This document shows, in pieces, positions 60,881 to 64,000 of a DNA stretch of 64,000 nucleotides. This DNA is from Parasponia andersonii (taxonomy: Eukaryota; Streptophyta; Magnoliopsida; Rosales; Cannabaceae). Location of the stretch: positions 481,177 through 545,176 of the forward strand of contig JXTB01000070.1 of the NCBI GenBank assembly GCA_002914805.1, in the 5' to 3' direction. Every line of letters begins with the position of its first letter. Position 1 is the stretch's first letter. The notes under the pieces were generated by a model. The model was not told where the DNA came from and did not search any database. It saw only the letters and a program-made list of their open reading frames with translations. Position numbers and translations under genes: made by a program.

Positions 60881-60888
60881 AGTACATT

Positions 60889-63800
60889 TGATTATTATCA
60901 TTTATGCATTAAACAATTCAGTATTTGGAATTTTTGGTTCTTATTATTTTTTGTGGGTGAACCGTAAAATAATTATCTTGAAATTTGAATATTCTGTAAT
61001 TTAAAACTCGAAGTTTAGACTCTACAAAATAATATAATAAGATTAAAAATTTCAGAAAATTAATATCTTGAACTGACTTTTTGACCTATTTTAATAGTAA
61101 TAAAATAATAATATAATCTATTAAAACTAGATCAGTTCTTATTATTCTCTTTAATTTTGAGGATGTTATTATTTTTTACTTTATAAAATTATTCAAAAAG
61201 TAACTCAACTATTAATTTCAGAAATTTCTATTATTTTGCAGAGTTTAAACTTCAAGCTTTAACTTACATAAAACCTAAATCTTAAGGTATTTTTTTTTTA
61301 CAATTTATCCTATTATTTCATAATTGAATTATTCATTAATAATAATAATAATAATAATTACTTTCACATGAATGATTATAATTCGGAGATAAACTTAACG
61401 TTGGCAATTTCATCTAATAAAAAAATTAAGAGATCCCACCATAAGTCTAGTTTGTGATGAACTTTTTTTTTATCAGGTGGAAATTTATCTTGACATAATG
61501 AGAATGCAGTAAATCGCGTATTTATTCTATTTAGTCGAAAGATATTAAAGATATTAGACTCTTAGTCACACATACCCAGGTGGGATTTTCCTTCGTTGGT
61601 ATCAGATCCACCGTTGGTGGTCTTTGACTCTTCATTCTCCGTTGAAAATGGCAATGGAGCGGTATTTGCGTTTCCATTTGGACCTATTTTTGAATATATA
61701 GTAAAAGTTTGTATTTAAATTCTTCAACTGAAATGTGACAGTCATTTGATACAGCTTGAAAGATATGACGAGTCTAACTTGTATTTTTCAAAAGTTTGAC
61801 TATGAATTGTGATCATATAGATGCTTTATTTCATATAATTAAAAAATAAATATCTACTTAATTAAATTTAAAATAATAATCATCCACTTAAAATTTTCAA
61901 ATATATAATTTCCAATCATACCGTAGAAATTGCACATAATATACCAATATTTTCCTATAAATGCAATCTTTAAAAAATATTTCAAATGCATTTAAGGTGC
62001 CAAAAAAATGCAATTTAAATATTCCGGTTTTAAAAAAAATATTGAGAAACCCTTTTTTATATAAGAAAATTTCAAAAAGGGGCTTGGAAGCAGGCCTGTG
62101 CCTCCGTGGCCAGCATGCCCTAAGCCCAGTACCTGGGCGCGGCCTTGTCTGGGTGTTGGGTCTGGTAACCAGGCCCATTCCATCCTCCCCCTGGCATCTT
62201 GTGCCTGGTGCAGACACTCTAGAGTGGGTATATGGCCCTACTAGGAACTTTTCGGCCTTCAAAGGAAGGACATGCTTGTTGGCGCGTTGTGTTCATCCGA
62301 TCAGCGAGTAAGATACACTCTTGTCTAGAGAGAGTCCCGTTCAATCTAAGGTTGCTAAAATAAGAAAGTATTTATAGAAATATCACAAAGTTCGAATCAT
62401 GATATCTCAGTAAATAAAATTCCAACGTCGACATATAAATATATATTTCAAATATAATTTCATTAAAATTCAGATTTTCCAAAAAAAAAAAACAGTAAAA
62501 TTTCCACCACTTAGTTTTGATTTTCTTTTTGATTTAAATCAGTTTTTGTTTTGATTTTCTTTTTGATTTAAATCAGTTTTTGTTGTTTATTATAAATAAA
62601 ATCATCGTTTTTTTTTTGGGAAAGAAAACAAAATTCATAGTTGATTGAAATTTTGATAGAAAAAAAAGTTAATTTTAGTCAAATTTGACTAATTGAAGGA
62701 TTTTATGTGTAATTTAAAAAAAAAAGAATATTTAAGGGTATTAATGCTATTATTTTCGTGCAAGAAGCTCATAAAGTTTTGACAAACTAGGTTGTTAGTT
62801 TTTTGTTTTGTTGTGTGTTTTCCTTTTTCTGTATTGTTTTTTGTTTTTTGTTTTTTTTTTGTCGTCCAATTCTTCTTCAATGAACTATTTATTTTGTACA
62901 TGCTAGTCCTTTGGAAAAGTCACTCCAAACCTGTTGTTTAGAAAACAATTTTAGGGACTTTCAAGAGTAGAAAACAAAAACATTTTAAATAAATGTCAAG
63001 AATCATTAGTTTATGCAATTTCCCTAGCCACAATTTAAAATAAAAAAAACATGGACCCTCCTTCTACCAATCAAATTAACGAAATTTGTTTTATCTCTTA
63101 AATTTTCATTTAATTATGAATTGTTTATACTAAGTAATAATTAATTATTTAAAATAAAAGAATAACATAGCTAAGTGTTCAGCATTATATTGATTTTTAG
63201 TCTCTCTTATCCCAAATAAGGTGTCACTATAACTACTTTTGTTTTAGGGGGTCAATTAAATTTTTACAAGAATTATGGAATGTAAGTATAAAAAGTGCTT
63301 TGTGTCCAAGGATGACTTTGAAAGGCCTTTCGTGTTGTTTTATGGCCCCTACGGAGTGAGCACAATTGCTAATTTGAATGGTACTTTGCAATGGTACTTT
63401 GCGAATGTGGTAGCGATAATGGTGGATTATTTTCTATAGGATTCTCCAGAAGTTCTCTCTTTATTGAGTTTAGGCCGTGACGGTGGTTTCGTATTATATT
63501 GCTCCTTGTAGTGGAAATAAGGCACTGGCCAAATTGGTGCTCATATTAGCATGCTTAAGTTTTCGTTTGTGGAACCAAATTTTATTCATCATGTTTAAAT
63601 AGACTGTAGACGTTATATTTAAAATAATGAATTTTATTCGTTAAAAAAAAAAAAAAGAAAAGTGATTTGAAGTTAAACCTTTGTTCCTAATCCTAGTTGT
63701 TGTTTAGTGTTATTAGTATTTGATTAAATAATGATGATATATGAAAGAAAAGAAAGAATAAATAAGGCAAAGTGAGAAATTGGGGGTGACTACAGAAAAC

Positions 63801-64000
63801 ATGTCTATACCAATTACATCTATAGTGACGAGAAGATGTCATTGGTATATGTCAAACTCTCAGGTCGGTGACCGAAGAGAAATTTCACTAAATAATAAAT
63901 AAGAAATTTTTTCATTTATTTTGAAAAGGTCTTTAAAATTTAATTTAATAAAATAGTTTATTTAAATAAAATATTTGGAATCTAATCCAATAAACTTTTC
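60889..64000. other. AT-rich intergenic DNA to the window end
   Basis: A GC-rich island lies at about 62080-62310 in otherwise AT-rich sequence. A 34-bp unit starting ttttgattttctttttgatt is directly repeated at 62515 and 62549. An (aat)n tract is near 61338. I see no gene. Confidence 0.5.

Noticed and set aside
61897..62311. Overlapping frames in the GC-rich island
   Set aside because: Frames on both strands cover the same bases and neither shows a conserved domain, signal peptide or splice pattern.
1..64000. CRISPR arrays, operons, phage or bacterial defence genes
   Set aside because: The window is plant nuclear DNA with spliceosomal introns; the regular repeats are retrotransposon tandem arrays without unique spacers.

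Overview
The window is plant nuclear DNA, almost certainly from a eudicot. It holds two intron-rich genes with GT-AG (and one GC-AG) introns, a B1-type cyclin and a SCAB1-like actin-binding protein, set in AT-rich DNA full of LTR retrotransposons and MITEs. I cannot name the species from sequence alone.

Layout. 1-239 is an assembly gap. 240-7139 is the 5' part of a Ty3/gypsy element of the Tat type on the minus strand (Tat-1: LTR, PBS, gag, protease, RT, two RNase H domains, integrase). It sits inside the RNase H of a Ty1/copia element whose 3' end and LTR follow (7140-7709). After a decayed RNase H pseudogene and an LRR-protein exon cut off by a poly-A run and a single N, the gene island occupies about 10.2-23.6 kb. 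There the cyclin B gene (10234-13023, 9 exons, 456 aa) and the SCAB1-like gene (15653-21947, 12 coding exons, 492 aa) both lie on the minus strand, with a hairpin MITE between them. The cyclin promoter carries a cluster of MSA (AACGG) elements, the expected signature of G2/M transcription. A 2.2-kb solo LTR (24065-26261, perfect 5-bp TSD) lies upstream of SCAB1.

26-35 kb is AT-rich and gene-poor, with one hAT-like element (32001-33435). 35076-56413 is a second, plus-strand Tat element (Tat-2), swollen to 21 kb by nested events: two related solo LTRs, a truncated chromovirus, and a ~1.8-kb direct duplication bracketing the chromovirus. Its 3' part carries a 112-bp x 8 array, a 74-bp x 6 array, and an antisense gene (51778-54970, minus strand) with three well-formed small introns and its own TATA-like box. 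It ends in two LTR copies, one truncated. 56.4-64 kb is AT-rich with an hAT-type MITE flanked by a perfect 8-bp TSD.

The two host genes look intact. Every transposon reading frame I examined except the Tat-1 gag is interrupted. The most unusual items are the intron-bearing antisense gene in Tat-2, the large duplication around the chromovirus fragment, and a triplicated splice acceptor in SCAB1. All calls come from reading the sequence; nothing was searched or aligned by program.
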